A DNA stretch of 64,000 nucleotides. Origin: Corynebacterium pseudodiphtheriticum DSM 44287 (GTDB lineage: Bacteria > Actinomycetota > Actinomycetes > Mycobacteriales > Mycobacteriaceae). The notes under the pieces were generated by a model. The model was not told the origin of the DNA and did no database searches. It worked only from the letters and a program-made list of their open reading frames with translations. Below are positions 9,440-18,922 of the stretch, in pieces. Positions within the stretch are counted from its first letter, which is position 1; each line of letters starts with the position of its first letter. The position numbers and the translations under genes were made by a program. The stretch covers positions 124,001-188,000 of the forward strand of contig NZ_JIAH01000006.1 in assembly GCF_000688415.1 (NCBI RefSeq), written 5' to 3'.

Positions 9440-10306
9440 GTGAGCTACCGGTTGCTGTCTATCCATGCCCACCCTGATGACGAAGCATCTAAGGGCGCAG
9501 CCACCACCGCGATGTATGCGCACAATGGTCACGAAGTTTTGATTCTCACCTGCACTGGCGGTGAGCGTGGCGACATTATTAATCCTGCGATGGATAAGCC
9601 CGGGGTCAAAGAAAACATGCAGGCTGTCCGTCACGAAGAAATGGCGCAGTCTGTTCAGGCTCTCGGTGTCCAGCACAAGTGGATGGGTTATATTGATTCC
9701 GGTTTACCGCAAGGTGATCCTATGCCACCGCTTCCTGATGGCTGCTTTGCTCGCGAAGACACCATGAAGGTTGCTACCGAACTGGTAGAAATCATCCGGG
9801 AGTTTAAGCCACATGTCATCATGACTTACGACGAAAACGGTGGCTACCCACACCCAGACCACTTGAAAGTCCATGAGATCAGCATGATCGCATGGGAGCG
9901 CGCGGGTGATCCGGAATTTCTCCCGGAGGTTCCAGCTTGGGAGCCGTTGAAACTCTATTACAGCCATGGCTTTGTCTATCAGCGCATGGAGTTATTCCAT
10001 AACCGTTTGTTGGAACAAGGTAAGTCTTCTCCATATGAGCCGATGATGCAGCGCTGGTCTCCACACTTGGCGGATATTATGGCTCGTGTTACTACGCAGG
10101 TGGAGTGTAGTGACTACTTTGCACACAGGGAAGCGGCATTGCGCGCCCACGCCACGCAGATTGATCCAGCTGGCGCCTTTATGGCCACAGACGTGCAAAC
10201 CCAACAAGAGCTCTGGCCTACTGAGGAATACGAATTAGCGCGTAGTCGGGTAGAAACACAATTGCCGGAGACCGATTTGTTTGCCGGTTTGGAGGAAGCC
10301 AACTAA
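9440..10306 (+). CDS. mca: Mycothiol S-conjugate amidase Mca
   Basis: 288 residues of the PIG-L/LmbE zinc amidase family. The metal site is visible: AHPDDE at 10-15 (H11 and D14 as zinc ligands, D13 as general base) and HPDH at 138-141 (H141). Mca cleaves the amide bond of mycothiol S-conjugates to release a mercapturic acid and GlcN-inositol, the export step of electrophile and antibiotic detoxification. Start is a GTG preceded by AAAGGA. The length and the insertion around GERGDIINPAMDKPG separate it from MshB, which is encoded at 52.9 kb. The next gene starts in the stop codon (TAATG). Confidence 0.94.
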   Translation: MSYRLLSIHAHPDDEASKGAATTAMYAHNGHEVLILTCTGGERGDIINPAMDKPGVKENMQAVRHEEMAQSVQALGVQHKWMGYIDSGLPQGDPMPPLPDGCFAREDTMKVATELVEIIREFKPHVIMTYDENGGYPHPDHLKVHEISMIAWERAGDPEFLPEVPAWEPLKLYYSHGFVYQRMELFHNRLLEQGKSSPYEPMMQRWSPHLADIMARVTTQVECSDYFAHREAALRAHATQIDPAGAFMATDVQTQQELWPTEEYELARSRVETQLPETDLFAGLEEAN

Positions 10307-10626
10307 TGCAAACATCACTATCTGCAGCCATTGTCTCGGCATCGGTGGCGCAGGCATCGGAAGCAGCGACCGAGGCGTTTTACTGGGCCCAAAACCAGGT
10401 GCACGAAGGACCTATGGGGCCAGAATTCGGGAAAGCTTCACCAATCGGCTTACTGGTTATCGTTGCTTTAGTTGTGGCGATTATGATGTTGGGCTGGTCG
10501 TTTCACCGACGACAGTCCAGATTTCGACGTCGTCGTGCATTCGCAGAAGATCACGGTCTTGACCCCTTCGACATCGAGGCCATTGATACTGCAATGCGCG
10601 AAGTCGGCGTGCACGATCGGCGGTAG
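10306..10626 (+). CDS. Small membrane protein between mca and prenyl synthase
   Basis: 106 residues, starting in the TAATG overlap with mca, so translation is probably coupled. One clear membrane segment at about 46-66 is followed by a strongly basic stretch (HRRQSRFRRRR) and a short acidic tail, indicating a type with the C-terminus in the cytoplasm. Comparable small proteins occur in the same place in mycobacteria. No function is known. Only 2 bp separate it from the prenyl synthase gene. Confidence 0.78.
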   Translation: MQTSLSAAIVSASVAQASEAATEAFYWAQNQVHEGPMGPEFGKASPIGLLVIVALVVAIMMLGWSFHRRQSRFRRRRAFAEDHGLDPFDIEAIDTAMREVGVHDRR

Positions 10627-10628
10627 CA

Positions 10629-11396
10629 ATGAAACTGCGGGAATTGGTCTATCCCATTTATGAAGCGCGTATTCGCCGCAGCTTGCAGGGAAAGCCGCAG
10701 CCGAAGCACGTCGCAATCATGGCTGACGGCAACCGGCGTTGGGCGCGGGAAGCCGGGTTCACCGACATTAGTCATGGGCACCGACGTGGTGCACACAAGA
10801 TCGCAGAACTGGTTTCCTGGTGCGCAGAAACCGAAGTAGAAGTAGTTACCTGCTATTTATTGTCGACAGAAAACCTACAGCGAGCCCCGGAAGAACTGAA
10901 CCTACTTTTTGACATCATTACCGATGTCGTCGTTCAGCTTTCGCAAGGGGAACCGAATTGCCAGGTGCGTTTGGTTGGTCATCTGGACCTGCTTCCGGTT
11001 GAGGTGGCACAGCGTATGGAAAATGCCGCGGCGACTACCAGGGACAACACGGGAGTTATCGTCAACGTTGCGGTGGGTTACGGCGGTCGACAAGAAATAG
11101 TGGACGCGGTACAAAAGCTTATTCGCGCGGAAGCAAGGAAAGGCTTGGCCGCAGACGAGATTGCCGATGCCGTCACGGCAGATTCTATTTCGCATCACTT
11201 GTATACCAAAGGCTTACCGGACCCAGATTTAGTGATCCGAACTTCGGGCGAGCAGCGCTTATCTGGGTTCTTGCTGTGGCAGGCTGCCTATTCGGAAATT
11301 TGGTTTACCGATACTTATTGGCCGGCGTTCCGCAAGATTGATTTCCTCCGGGCGTTGCGAGAATTTTCGCAACGCTCACGACGATTTGGCAAATAA
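10629..11396 (+). CDS. Cis-prenyl diphosphate synthase, probably (2Z,6E)-farnesyl-PP synthase
   Basis: 255 residues of the UppS family. The pyrophosphate-binding motif IMADGNRRWA (30-39) contains the catalytic aspartate D33, and the later region with DLVIRTSGEQRLSGFLLWQ forms the second substrate site. The family includes long-chain undecaprenyl/decaprenyl synthases and, in Corynebacteriales, a short-chain Z-farnesyl-PP synthase (Rv1086 in M. tuberculosis) that feeds the long-chain enzyme making the decaprenyl carrier for arabinogalactan and peptidoglycan. The position after mca matches the short-chain gene, so that assignment is favoured; product chain length cannot be read from the sequence by eye. 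Confidence 0.82.
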   Translation: MKLRELVYPIYEARIRRSLQGKPQPKHVAIMADGNRRWAREAGFTDISHGHRRGAHKIAELVSWCAETEVEVVTCYLLSTENLQRAPEELNLLFDIITDVVVQLSQGEPNCQVRLVGHLDLLPVEVAQRMENAAATTRDNTGVIVNVAVGYGGRQEIVDAVQKLIRAEARKGLAADEIADAVTADSISHHLYTKGLPDPDLVIRTSGEQRLSGFLLWQAAYSEIWFTDTYWPAFRKIDFLRALREFSQRSRRFGK

Positions 11397-11462
11397 CCGT
11401 TGCATATTCCTTTGCATCTGCCCTGTTCTGCAGGCAAGTTCTCGTTGGGGGAGCCACTAGGA

Positions 11463-12377
11463 TTACAACTTGCGGAGCCGAATTTTTTCCACGAGGTGGT
11501 CGTGGTTTTTCCGAAGTACTAGCGAGGCCCGCACGCGCGTTGGCAAGATATTTTCTACCAGGTTGGGTAAGTTAATGGACTGCCAGATCTCGCGGGCTTC
11601 GGCGCGGGCTGCGGTTTCTTCCAAATCCGCGAAATGAGCGAAGTGAGCGCCGGGTTCCCGGAATGCAGTGCGTCGAAGCTTCAAGAAACGCTCGATATAC
11701 CAGTTTTCAATGTCGTCGATATGAGCGTCGACGTAGACGGAAAAATCCACCAGATCCGAAACCATGAGCGTGCGGCCGGTCTGCAAAACGTTCAGGCCTT
11801 CGATGATCAAGATGTCTGGTTGCCGAATACGCTGGACCTCACCAGGCAAAATGTCGTAAGCAGTATGGGAATACACCGGTGCATGGGCTTCGGGCGCACC
11901 TGATTTTACCTCGGTAACAAACCGCAACAGCGCCCGTTGGTCGTAAGATTCGGGGAAGCCTTTGCGCTTCATTAATCCACGCTTTTTCAACTCTGCCGTG
12001 GGCAGTAAAAAACCATCGGTAGGCACGAGATCAACCCGCTGGTGTTTATCCCATTTTTGCAACAGCACCTGCAGCAGACGGGCAGTGGTGGACTTGCCGA
12101 CGGCTACTGATCCCGCGACCGCGATAATGAATGGCACCTTTTGCGGCGGGTGCCCTAAGAACTGTTGAGCGGCGTCGTTGACTCTGCGGTGAGCTTCGAT
12201 CTGTAAATGCAGTAGACGAGCCAGTGGTAGGTAGACGTCGGCCACCTCTTCGAGGTCAATATTTTCTCCGATACCGGCGAGCTCGGCAACCTCGTCTTCC
12301 GTTAACAACTGCGGGACAGATTTACGCAGGTTGCGCCAGTGTTCTCGGGAAAAATCCAGGTAGGGGCTGGTAGTCAT
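11463..12377 (-). CDS. coaA: Pantothenate kinase, type I
   Basis: 304 residues from the ATG at 12377 (start [10 protein letters not shown]), the usual length of bacterial CoaA. The open frame continues another 95 codons upstream but that part runs into glyA and lacks similarity. The Walker A loop GSVAVGKST lies at 89-97 and the segment VPTDGFLLP carries residues for pantothenate binding. It phosphorylates pantothenate, the first and rate-setting step of coenzyme A synthesis, and is feedback-inhibited by CoA in this family. It converges on the prenyl synthase gene and diverges from glyA, as in mycobacteria. Confidence 0.95.
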   Translation of the reverse strand: MTTSPYLDFSREHWRNLRKSVPQLLTEDEVAELAGIGENIDLEEVADVYLPLARLLHLQIEAHRRVNDAAQQFLGHPPQKVPFIIAVAGSVAVGKSTTARLLQVLLQKWDKHQRVDLVPTDGFLLPTAELKKRGLMKRKGFPESYDQRALLRFVTEVKSGAPEAHAPVYSHTAYDILPGEVQRIRQPDILIIEGLNVLQTGRTLMVSDLVDFSVYVDAHIDDIENWYIERFLKLRRTAFREPGAHFAHFADLEETAARAEAREIWQSINLPNLVENILPTRVRASLVLRKNHDHLVEKIRLRKL

Positions 12378-12458
12378 AGTAGGTATTGTCTCATTACCGC
12401 TTGGTGTTATTGTTATAAGCATCATAATCGCCACCTGCGTGCAGAAAGGCCCGCTTTG

Positions 12459-13727
12459 ATGTTTGAATCCCCGCTGTCTGAGTTTGACCCAGAGGTAGCT
12501 GCTGCCATCGACGGAGAAATCTCCCGTCAACGTGGAACCTTGGAAATGATTGCCTCGGAAAACTTCGTGCCGCGCGCGGTGTTGCAGGCACAAGGTTCGG
12601 TACTGACTAACAAATATGCCGAGGGCTATCCCGGCCGCCGCTACTATGGCGGTTGTGAGCACGTCGATGTCATTGAAGACCTCGCTCGGCAGCGTGCCAA
12701 GGATCTATTTGGTGCAGAATTTGCCAACGTACAGCCGCACTCGGGTGCACAGGCCAACGCCGCGGTATTGGCTTCACTGATCAAACCAGGTGACAAGATC
12801 ATGGGCTTGTCTTTGGCACACGGTGGGCACCTGACCCACGGCATGAAGCTAAATTTCTCCGGCAAGCTGTATGAGGTTGCTGCATACGAGGTGGACCCGG
12901 AAACCCATCGCATTGATATGGACAAGGTCCGCGAGCAGGCTTTGGCGGAAAAGCCACAGGTGATCATCGCTGGGTGGTCGGCGTATTCGCGTCGTTTGGA
13001 TTTCGAAGCCTTCCGTTCCATCGCTGATGAGGTTGGCGCTTATCTGTGGACTGATATGGCGCACTTCGCTGGTCTGGTGGCTGCTGATCTGTACCCATCA
13101 CCAGTTCCACACTCCGATATTGTTTCTTCCACCGTGCATAAGACCTTGGGCGGTCCGCGTTCCGGCCTGATTCTGGCGAAACAGGACTACGCTAAGCAGA
13201 TCAACTCGGCAGTCTTCCCAGGCCAGCAGGGTGGTCCGTTGATGCACGCGGTGGCGGCGAAGGCTGTGTCGTTCAAAGTGGCTGCCACTGAGGAATTCCG
13301 GGAGCGTCAGCAGCGCACCATCGACGGTGCACGCATCTTGGCAGAGCGCCTGACTGCACAGGATTGCCAGGAATCTGGTATCTCCGTGCTCACCGGCGGC
13401 ACCGATACCCACTTGGTTTTGGCAGATCTGCGGAACTCAGAACTAGACGGCCAGCAGGCAGAGGACCGCTTGCACGAGGTTGGTATTACTGTTAACCGTA
13501 ATGCGGTGCCGAATGATCCGCGTCCACCAATGGTGACCTCCGGGTTGCGCATCGGTGCTTCGGCATTGGCTACTCGAGGTTTCGACGAGAAGGCGTTCGA
13601 GGAAACGGCTGATGTGATTGCGCAGGCATTGCTGGGCAAAGACGTTGCACAGCTGCGTGGCCGCGTTGAGAAGCTCACCCAGGACTTCCCACTGTATGAG
13701 GGCCTGGAAGACTGGAAGCTGGTTTAG
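12459..13727 (+). CDS. glyA: Serine hydroxymethyltransferase
   Basis: 422 residues from the ATG at 12459, preceded by GAAAGG; the frame is open upstream but the added residues are not SHMT-like. It is a PLP enzyme of fold type I converting serine and tetrahydrofolate to glycine and methylene-tetrahydrofolate. Visible landmarks are [11 protein letters not shown] near residue 60, [17 protein letters not shown], and [14 protein letters not shown] with the PLP lysine at K228. A plausible promoter is TCATTA (12391-12396), 17 bp, TATAAG (12414-12419). The pabAB gene begins 4 bp after its stop, linking one-carbon and folate synthesis in one transcript. Confidence 0.97.
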   Translation: MFESPLSEFDPEVAAAIDGEISRQRGTLEMIASENFVPRAVLQAQGSVLTNKYAEGYPGRRYYGGCEHVDVIEDLARQRAKDLFGAEFANVQPHSGAQANAAVLASLIKPGDKIMGLSLAHGGHLTHGMKLNFSGKLYEVAAYEVDPETHRIDMDKVREQALAEKPQVIIAGWSAYSRRLDFEAFRSIADEVGAYLWTDMAHFAGLVAADLYPSPVPHSDIVSSTVHKTLGGPRSGLILAKQDYAKQINSAVFPGQQGGPLMHAVAAKAVSFKVAATEEFRERQQRTIDGARILAERLTAQDCQESGISVLTGGTDTHLVLADLRNSELDGQQAEDRLHEVGITVNRNAVPNDPRPPMVTSGLRIGASALATRGFDEKAFEETADVIAQALLGKDVAQLRGRVEKLTQDFPLYEGLEDWKLV

Positions 13728-13731
13728 GTAA

Positions 13732-15924
13732 TTGAAAGTAGTCCTGGTTGATAACCACGACTCGTTTACCAATAACCTGGCTAGCTATGTGCGCATGGCT
13801 GGCCAGGAGGTTGTCGTTGTCGCCAATGACGCTGATCTTGGTGGAGTAGATTTCGCCACTTTTATGCGTCAGGGTGGCTTTGGTGCGGTGATTATTTCGC
13901 CGGGGCCAGGAACGCCGGAGAACCCGTCTGATTTGGGGCATTCGGCGGCCGCGTTGCACGTTGGGCTGCCGGTGCTGGGGGTTTGTTTAGGCCAACAAGC
14001 TATGGCCTGGGCAGAAGGTGGCTCTGTGGTGCGTGCGCCCGAACCGTTTCACGGGCGTCGGAGTCAGATTACGCACGACGGGGTCGGGTTGTTTTCCGGT
14101 ATTAACCAGGATTATCAGGCGGTGCGTTATCACTCGCTCGTGGTTGCTGATGACGCCAACAATCCTGTACCGGAATGTTTTCGTGTCACCGCTCGCACCG
14201 CGGATGCGGATAACTTGGTGATGGGCTTAGCGCATAAGCATAAACCGTGGTGGGGTGTGCAGTTTCACCCAGAATCCATAGCCGATGCGCAGGGCATGGG
14301 AATTGTGCGCAATTTTTTGCAGATTGCCGCAGAAGATAGGGCCTCTGCTGATAGTGCCAGCCGTGATGATGCTAGTCGCGATAATGAATCAGATTCAGCG
14401 CGTGCAGAAATTGCCGGACTGGAGATTTCCGAATCGACACTTGCCGAGCCCCATAGTGACGAGTCGAATACAACGGACACCCAGCCGTGGTTGATTTCCC
14501 GAGCTTTTCCGGCAGGAGCGCTGGCCACCGACCCGATGCGTGCTTATGAGCATTTGCGTGGGCAGCGTTGGTGGATCGAAGACGGCTCCGGAGCAATCTG
14601 TATGGGGGATGATTCCGGGCCACTGGCCAGGCACATCAAAGCGTCGGTAGTGCGCGGAGAAGTGGAGGTTTCTCATGCAGGCACTGGTTGGCGCACTGAA
14701 AGCTCTGAGGTACTCGAAGAATCTGTCTTTGACGCTATTGAGCGCTTGCTGCAGCACTATTCCGCGGTGCAACCACCGGTGCCTGGGTGCGAATTTGGCT
14801 TGGGGCTAGTGGGTTATTTGGGATACGAGCTCAAGGCGGATTGCGGCTATTCTGCTCCCCATGCGCGCGAGGATTTTTGGGATGCGCAGCTGTTGTTGGC
14901 GGATCGGGCGCTCATTCTTGTCGACGGCCAGTGCCATGTGGTGGCGCTGTGTGAGAATGCAGAAACGGCTGTTGTGCAACAGGCGTGGGTGGATGCCATG
15001 GTCGCAGGATTACAAGAAGCTCAGGAGTTCGAGACTGCAGACGCTGGCGTCTCTGTTGCTTGGCCCAAGCACTCCAAGACTACTGAGGAGGAAGGCGCAC
15101 CACAAAGCGTCGCGCAGCAACTACATTCGCGTGCGGAATACCTAGATTTGATTGCGCAGTCCCAGGAACTCATTGCAGCCGGTGAGTCTTATGAAATTTG
15201 TTTGACTAACCGGCTGACTATGCCAGCTGCCGGGCATCACGCAAAAGATGCGTTCGCGTATTTGCGGAACAACCATGCGTCGGCGCGAGCAGGGCTGCTG
15301 GAATTTACTGATTTCGGGTTGGCGTCGACAAGCCCGGAGTGTTTCGTGCGCATCGCAGGTGGTGTGGTTACCAGCAAACCGATTAAAGGGACCCGCCCGC
15401 GGGGCGCTAGCGATAGTGAAGATATGGCGTTGCGTGAAGGCCTCCAGACAGCTGAAAAAGACCGCGCGGAAAATCTGATGATTGTGGATCTGGTGCGCCA
15501 CGATATGAATACCGTTGCGGTGCCCGGCAGCGTGGAGGTGCCGAAATTGTGGGATGTGGAATCATTTCCGAGCGTGCATCAGCTTGTCAGCACAGTGTCT
15601 GCCCGGTTGGGAGAGGTCAGTCCAGTTGCAGCCGTGCGTGCTCTGTTTCCCGCGGGTTCGATGACTGGCGCGCCGAAAAAACGCACGCTCGACATCATTG
15701 ACCGGCTGGAAGGCAGCCACCGCGGTGCATATTCCGGTGCTTTTGGTTATTTTTCATTTCATGGGGCAGTGGATTTGTCCATGACAATTCGCACCCTGAT
15801 TTTTGAGGGCAGACAGGTGACTTATGGCGTGGGCGGAGCGATCGTGTCCTTGTCTGACCCGGAGGACGAATATACCGAGACCCAAGTGAAGGCCCGGCCG
15901 TTGTTTGGGTGGCTATTCACGTAG
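13732..15924 (+). CDS. pabAB: Fused aminodeoxychorismate synthase (PabA-PabB)
   Basis: 730 residues starting at TTG only 4 bp after glyA. Residues 1-200 are a class I glutamine amidotransferase: nucleophile C85 in GVCLGQQ, and H179 with E181 in HPES. A low-complexity acidic linker (about 200-255) leads to the chorismate-binding domain, which extends to the C-terminus. In this domain the motif PIKGT has a lysine at about 552; PabB enzymes carry this lysine nucleophile where anthranilate synthase TrpE has PIAGT, so the product is 4-amino-4-deoxychorismate for folate synthesis. The fused form is common in actinobacteria. The lyase gene pabC lies 1.1 kb downstream, beyond an unrelated lipoprotein gene. 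Confidence 0.93.
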   Translation: MKVVLVDNHDSFTNNLASYVRMAGQEVVVVANDADLGGVDFATFMRQGGFGAVIISPGPGTPENPSDLGHSAAALHVGLPVLGVCLGQQAMAWAEGGSVVRAPEPFHGRRSQITHDGVGLFSGINQDYQAVRYHSLVVADDANNPVPECFRVTARTADADNLVMGLAHKHKPWWGVQFHPESIADAQGMGIVRNFLQIAAEDRASADSASRDDASRDNESDSARAEIAGLEISESTLAEPHSDESNTTDTQPWLISRAFPAGALATDPMRAYEHLRGQRWWIEDGSGAICMGDDSGPLARHIKASVVRGEVEVSHAGTGWRTESSEVLEESVFDAIERLLQHYSAVQPPVPGCEFGLGLVGYLGYELKADCGYSAPHAREDFWDAQLLLADRALILVDGQCHVVALCENAETAVVQQAWVDAMVAGLQEAQEFETADAGVSVAWPKHSKTTEEEGAPQSVAQQLHSRAEYLDLIAQSQELIAAGESYEICLTNRLTMPAAGHHAKDAFAYLRNNHASARAGLLEFTDFGLASTSPECFVRIAGGVVTSKPIKGTRPRGASDSEDMALREGLQTAEKDRAENLMIVDLVRHDMNTVAVPGSVEVPKLWDVESFPSVHQLVSTVSARLGEVSPVAAVRALFPAGSMTGAPKKRTLDIIDRLEGSHRGAYSGAFGYFSFHGAVDLSMTIRTLIFEGRQVTYGVGGAIVSLSDPEDEYTETQVKARPLFGWLFT

Positions 15925-15929
15925 CCAAT

Positions 15930-15948
15930 TCAGGTTAGGCTGTGTTAA
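15930..15948. promoter_or_regulatory. DtxR-like iron box upstream of binding-protein gene
   Basis: TCAGGTTAGGCTGTGTTAA matches 14 of 19 positions of the DtxR consensus TTAGGTTAGSCTAACCTAA, with a nearly perfect left half. It lies about 80 bp before the start of the siderophore-type binding lipoprotein, a normal place for iron-dependent repression. Inferred from sequence match and context. Confidence 0.55.
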
Positions 15949-16027
15949 TGTAGGTGAGTTTTGTTGGCTGCACCACGCTAATTGGCAGATTTCCTGCGCG
16001 CTACGGTGCTTGAACTAGGAGAAACTC

Positions 16028-16960
16028 GTGAGATTTTTGCGTATTCGACAAGCCTGTGCGGCACTGGCTGGCGTTGGAATGCTTGCCGCACTGACAGCAT
16101 GTGGTACTGAGCAACCTGATCCTGAAAACAACGCAGCGGATGCTGGCAGCGAGGAACGCGTGGTTGTCCTGAATACGGGACAACTGGAAAACGCCCTGCA
16201 GCTCGGAGTGGTTCCGGTAGGTGTCGCCGTCGCTAAGAATGCAGAGGCGATCCCGGAATTTGTGCACGAAGAATATGGTGACGAGGTTGACCTTGACGGA
16301 ATCGAAGTCGTTGGTGAACGCGCGAATCCGGATATTGAAGCCATCGCAGCACTGAAGCCAACGCATATCTTCGCTAACGAGCGCACGGATTCCGAGATTG
16401 TGAAAAAACTAGAGCAACTCGCACCCGTGACATTGGGCAAAGGCGGCGGTGAAAACTGGAAAGGCGATTTTAAGTTACTTGCCTACGCGCTCGATAAAAC
16501 CGAAGAATACGACAAGTTTATGAAGAACTACGAGAAGCGTGCAGATGCATTGGATGCTGCAATCGACGATGGCGTCGGCACGATTTCTCTGTTACGCCCG
16601 AAAAATGATTCCTTCAATATTTTCGGTGTCGAATCCATGGCAGGAATTGTCGCTGCAGATGCCGGATTGCAGCGGCCGGATAGCCAGCAATTCACGGATA
16701 AATCCAGTCACGATATTTCTGCGGAGGAACTTGGGCTTGCTGACGCTGATTGGATTTTCTACGGCGTAGTACCCGGAAGCCCAAACCCCACCGAAACCTC
16801 CCTGTGGGGCAGCCTGGGCGCGGTACACAAAGACCAGGTTGTTGAAGTGGACAATGATGGCTGGTACCTGAATGCCTCGTGGCTGTCGGCAACGCTGATT
16901 CAAGACGGCCTGGCCGAGCATCTTGCTGACGGCACGCAGCTGCCTGAACGCGCTTCGTAA
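16028..16960 (+). CDS. Iron-siderophore-type ABC substrate-binding lipoprotein
   Basis: 310 residues. Signal peptide with lipobox LTAC and acylated cysteine C25, then a periplasmic-binding-protein class III fold: ERVVVLNTGQLENALQLG near the mature N-terminus, the NPDIEAIAALKPTHIFAN motif and a C-terminal NASWLSATLIQDGLAEHL helix. These are marks of the FecB/FhuD-type family that binds ferric siderophores or heme and delivers them to an ABC importer. No permease or ATPase gene is adjacent, so it must use a transporter encoded elsewhere. It lies between pabAB and pabC, and a DtxR-like box precedes it. An AGGAGAAA site precedes the GTG start. Confidence 0.88.
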   Translation: MRFLRIRQACAALAGVGMLAALTACGTEQPDPENNAADAGSEERVVVLNTGQLENALQLGVVPVGVAVAKNAEAIPEFVHEEYGDEVDLDGIEVVGERANPDIEAIAALKPTHIFANERTDSEIVKKLEQLAPVTLGKGGGENWKGDFKLLAYALDKTEEYDKFMKNYEKRADALDAAIDDGVGTISLLRPKNDSFNIFGVESMAGIVAADAGLQRPDSQQFTDKSSHDISAEELGLADADWIFYGVVPGSPNPTETSLWGSLGAVHKDQVVEVDNDGWYLNASWLSATLIQDGLAEHLADGTQLPERAS

Positions 16961-17064
16961 AACGTCGGGGCTTAGCAGTTCTGCTGAGTGCGTAGGCGAG
17001 ACGGTGATGAGGGCTGAGATGGAGAAGAGCCCGAGATGGAGACTCTGGCATAATCGGGCAGGCG

Positions 17065-17844
17065 ATGAAAATCCTGGATTCTTACCTCATTAAAGACGGC
17101 CGCGTGGTTGGCCGTGAAGCTCACGAACACCGTTTTAGCCTTGGCGCGCGCGAGGCAGGACTGGACCAGTGGGATATCGAAGCCTTCTTGTTGCGGGTAC
17201 GCGATGAACTGCCGGATGATGGCACATATTTCCCGAAAATAGAAGTTGGTGCAAACGGTGCCCTTCGATGGCAATTGCGGCACCCACCCGCATTACGCAG
17301 CACCACGGAGCTGTATATCCCAACTGAACAGGACCAGCGCGTATACCCGCGTGTAAAAGGCCCTGATTACGGCTATCTGCAGCAGTTGCGTGAGCAAGCT
17401 CGTACCGTGGGGGCCGATGACGCGCTGTTGCACCGCAACGGGAAAGTATTGGAAGCAGCGAATGCCGCGATCATGTTTTTTCCGGGCTGGAAGCAGGAGA
17501 CTGACAGTGCAGCGGGGGCGGCAGGTCTAACGCCAGATAACGGTGCACCATCAGATCCGAGTGCAGTGCCGGACAAAATTGCACTGTTGCCACCGGAACA
17601 AGCGCAAGTTTTAGCATCGGTGACTGCACACAGCAGTGTGAGCGCCTTGCACAATGCCGGGTGGCAAGTCCACCGCGGGGTGTTGAGTCTGGCAGAAGCC
17701 TTGGAAACGCCAGCGTGGGTGGGAAGTTCATTGCATGGCTGGACTCGGCTGACCGCGTGGCGCACTGATGCCGGGCGTCGGCAAGCGGTTGCCGCGCCAG
17801 ACCCGACATCGATTAATCGCGCGTTATGGGAGCACGCTAGCTAG
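17065..17844 (+). CDS. pabC: Aminodeoxychorismate lyase-like protein (class IV PLP enzyme)
   Basis: 259 residues of fold type IV PLP enzymes. The PLP lysine is most likely K98 in RVKGPDYGY and the cofactor-side motif EAANAAI starts at E130, comparable to the ECCAANLF region of E. coli PabC. The N-terminal DSYLIKDGRVVGREAHEHRF is typical of the actinobacterial form. It should release 4-aminobenzoate and pyruvate from aminodeoxychorismate, the step after PabAB. An insertion of about 35 residues (about 148-182) is Ala/Gly/Pro-rich. A -10-like CATAAT (17048-17053) and two copies of GAGATGGAGA (17016-17025, 17033-17042) lie upstream, suggesting its own promoter after the intervening gene. Confidence 0.8.
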   Translation: MKILDSYLIKDGRVVGREAHEHRFSLGAREAGLDQWDIEAFLLRVRDELPDDGTYFPKIEVGANGALRWQLRHPPALRSTTELYIPTEQDQRVYPRVKGPDYGYLQQLREQARTVGADDALLHRNGKVLEAANAAIMFFPGWKQETDSAAGAAGLTPDNGAPSDPSAVPDKIALLPPEQAQVLASVTAHSSVSALHNAGWQVHRGVLSLAEALETPAWVGSSLHGWTRLTAWRTDAGRRQAVAAPDPTSINRALWEHAS

Positions 17845-17869
17845 CCGACAACGGTGCCGCTGGATCCGG

Positions 17870-17907
17870 GCTGGAAAGCTAATTGGATGCTGGAAAGCTA
17901 ATTGGAA
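17870..17907. repeat. 19-bp tandem repeat, two copies
   Basis: Two adjacent copies (17870-17888 and 17889-17907) of a unit beginning GCTGGAAAGCTAATTGGA, 18 of 19 bases identical. It spans the 3' end of the DUF5997 gene; the stop codon is inside the second copy. Probably a local slippage duplication. Confidence 0.7.
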
Positions 17908-18380
17908 TCAGCGTTGCCGGGCTTTGTGTTTTCCTTGCGGGATTCCGCCAGTTGAGTACGGGCTTTGGACAACCACTCTGGCTGGTTTTGCAGGAGCTGT
18001 TTGATCTCGGCAGTGGTCAGAGCTTTATCCAAGTGGGTTTTTACCGCGTTGACGGAGACACCAAGTTTCCGGGCCACCTCAGCGCGTGGATGTGGGCCCT
18101 CCAAGCGCAATTGCTGCAGCCACTCTGGCGGTTCGTGTTGCAATGAGCGCAGCTGCGCATGGCTAATGCCACCGTTTTGAAACTCCGGAGGGCAGGCAGG
18201 CAGGTGGATGCCGAGTTTCTTTGCTGCCGTTTGCGGCTTCATAGCCGTACTGGACGGGGATGCTGCGTCGGCACCGCGAATCGTGGTATCAGCGGTGCCG
18301 GTCTGGTTAGTGCTCTCGTGGTTGTTGTGATCAGCGCTGATCTGATCGGCGTTAGCGGTAGAGTTATTGCTTTCGTTCAC
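17898..18380 (-). CDS. DUF5997 family protein
   Basis: 160 residues. The conserved core begins at MKPQTAAKKLGIHLPACPPEF (about residue 47) and continues through a probable helix-turn-helix-like stretch, PRAEVARKLGVSVNAVKTHLDKALT, to a Trp-containing tail. This is the actinobacterial DUF5997 family. The preceding 46 residues are Asn/Ser/Thr/Asp-rich and may not be translated; the internal ATG of MKPQ is a realistic alternative start, giving about 114 residues. The resemblance of the middle section to a DNA-binding helix pair suggests a nucleic-acid role, but this is only an impression. Confidence 0.72.
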   Translation of the reverse strand: MNESNNSTANADQISADHNNHESTNQTGTADTTIRGADAASPSSTAMKPQTAAKKLGIHLPACPPEFQNGGISHAQLRSLQHEPPEWLQQLRLEGPHPRAEVARKLGVSVNAVKTHLDKALTTAEIKQLLQNQPEWLSKARTQLAESRKENTKPGNADSN

Positions 18381-18490
18381 ACCTGCACACTACAACACGG
18401 CACGCACATCAACCCAGCAGCCATGACGGCCGCCTAGCTAACACGCCTCAGCAGCCATGAAGCTGAGCAGCTGCAATGAAGCCGAAGCTA

Positions 18491-18856
18491 TTAACCCAAC
18501 ACGCAGTCGCCGATGAGCTTATCGATCGCCCGGACATCCAGTTTGCGGCCAATCTTGATCTTTATGTGGCCCGCGCGGGTCCAGAGTTCAATTTCCGCGT
18601 TGAAGTCCAGCGTCCCAGCGTTTTCCGTGGACCACATATTGATCGCGGAGTACGGCAGAGAATACATCTCCACTTTCTTGCCGCGAAGGCCTTGTGAATC
18701 CCGGACAATCAGCCGCTTATTGGTAAAAACCGCACTGTCGCGGAAAGTCTTGAACGCAACGTGTGCTTGTTCGCCGCTGGTCAGGAGTGGATAGACATCG
18801 TCTGGGATCGGGGTTTCTTCAAACAGTGTCCATTCGGCAATCGCTTTGAATTCCAC
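18491..18856 (-). CDS. Bacterial PH-domain protein
   Basis: 121 residues with the pattern of the bPH_1 (YdbS/YokE-like) fold: alternating beta strands such as AVFTNKRLIVRDSQG followed by YSLPYSAINMWSTE, and a C-terminal helix. The family has no established activity; such domains usually act as small scaffolds. No signal peptide or membrane segment. AAGGAAGGAC precedes the ATG on the minus strand. It diverges from the LysR-effector-like gene with about 60 bp between them. Confidence 0.8.
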   Translation of the reverse strand: MEFKAIAEWTLFEETPIPDDVYPLLTSGEQAHVAFKTFRDSAVFTNKRLIVRDSQGLRGKKVEMYSLPYSAINMWSTENAGTLDFNAEIELWTRAGHIKIKIGRKLDVRAIDKLIGDCVLG

Positions 18857-18922
18857 GGGAGTCCTTCCTTTAAGGTGTTCTAAGTTCTCTTATTATATTC
18901 CAGCCGCGGTAGCATGGCCGTC

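Noticed and set aside
11463-12662. Pantothenate kinase with about 95 extra N-terminal residues
   Set aside because: The extension runs into glyA and is unlike CoaA; the ATG at 12377 gives the family length.
13732-15924. Anthranilate synthase (TrpEG) assignment
   Set aside because: PIKGT with lysine in the chorismate site points to aminodeoxychorismate synthase; TrpE carries PIAGT.
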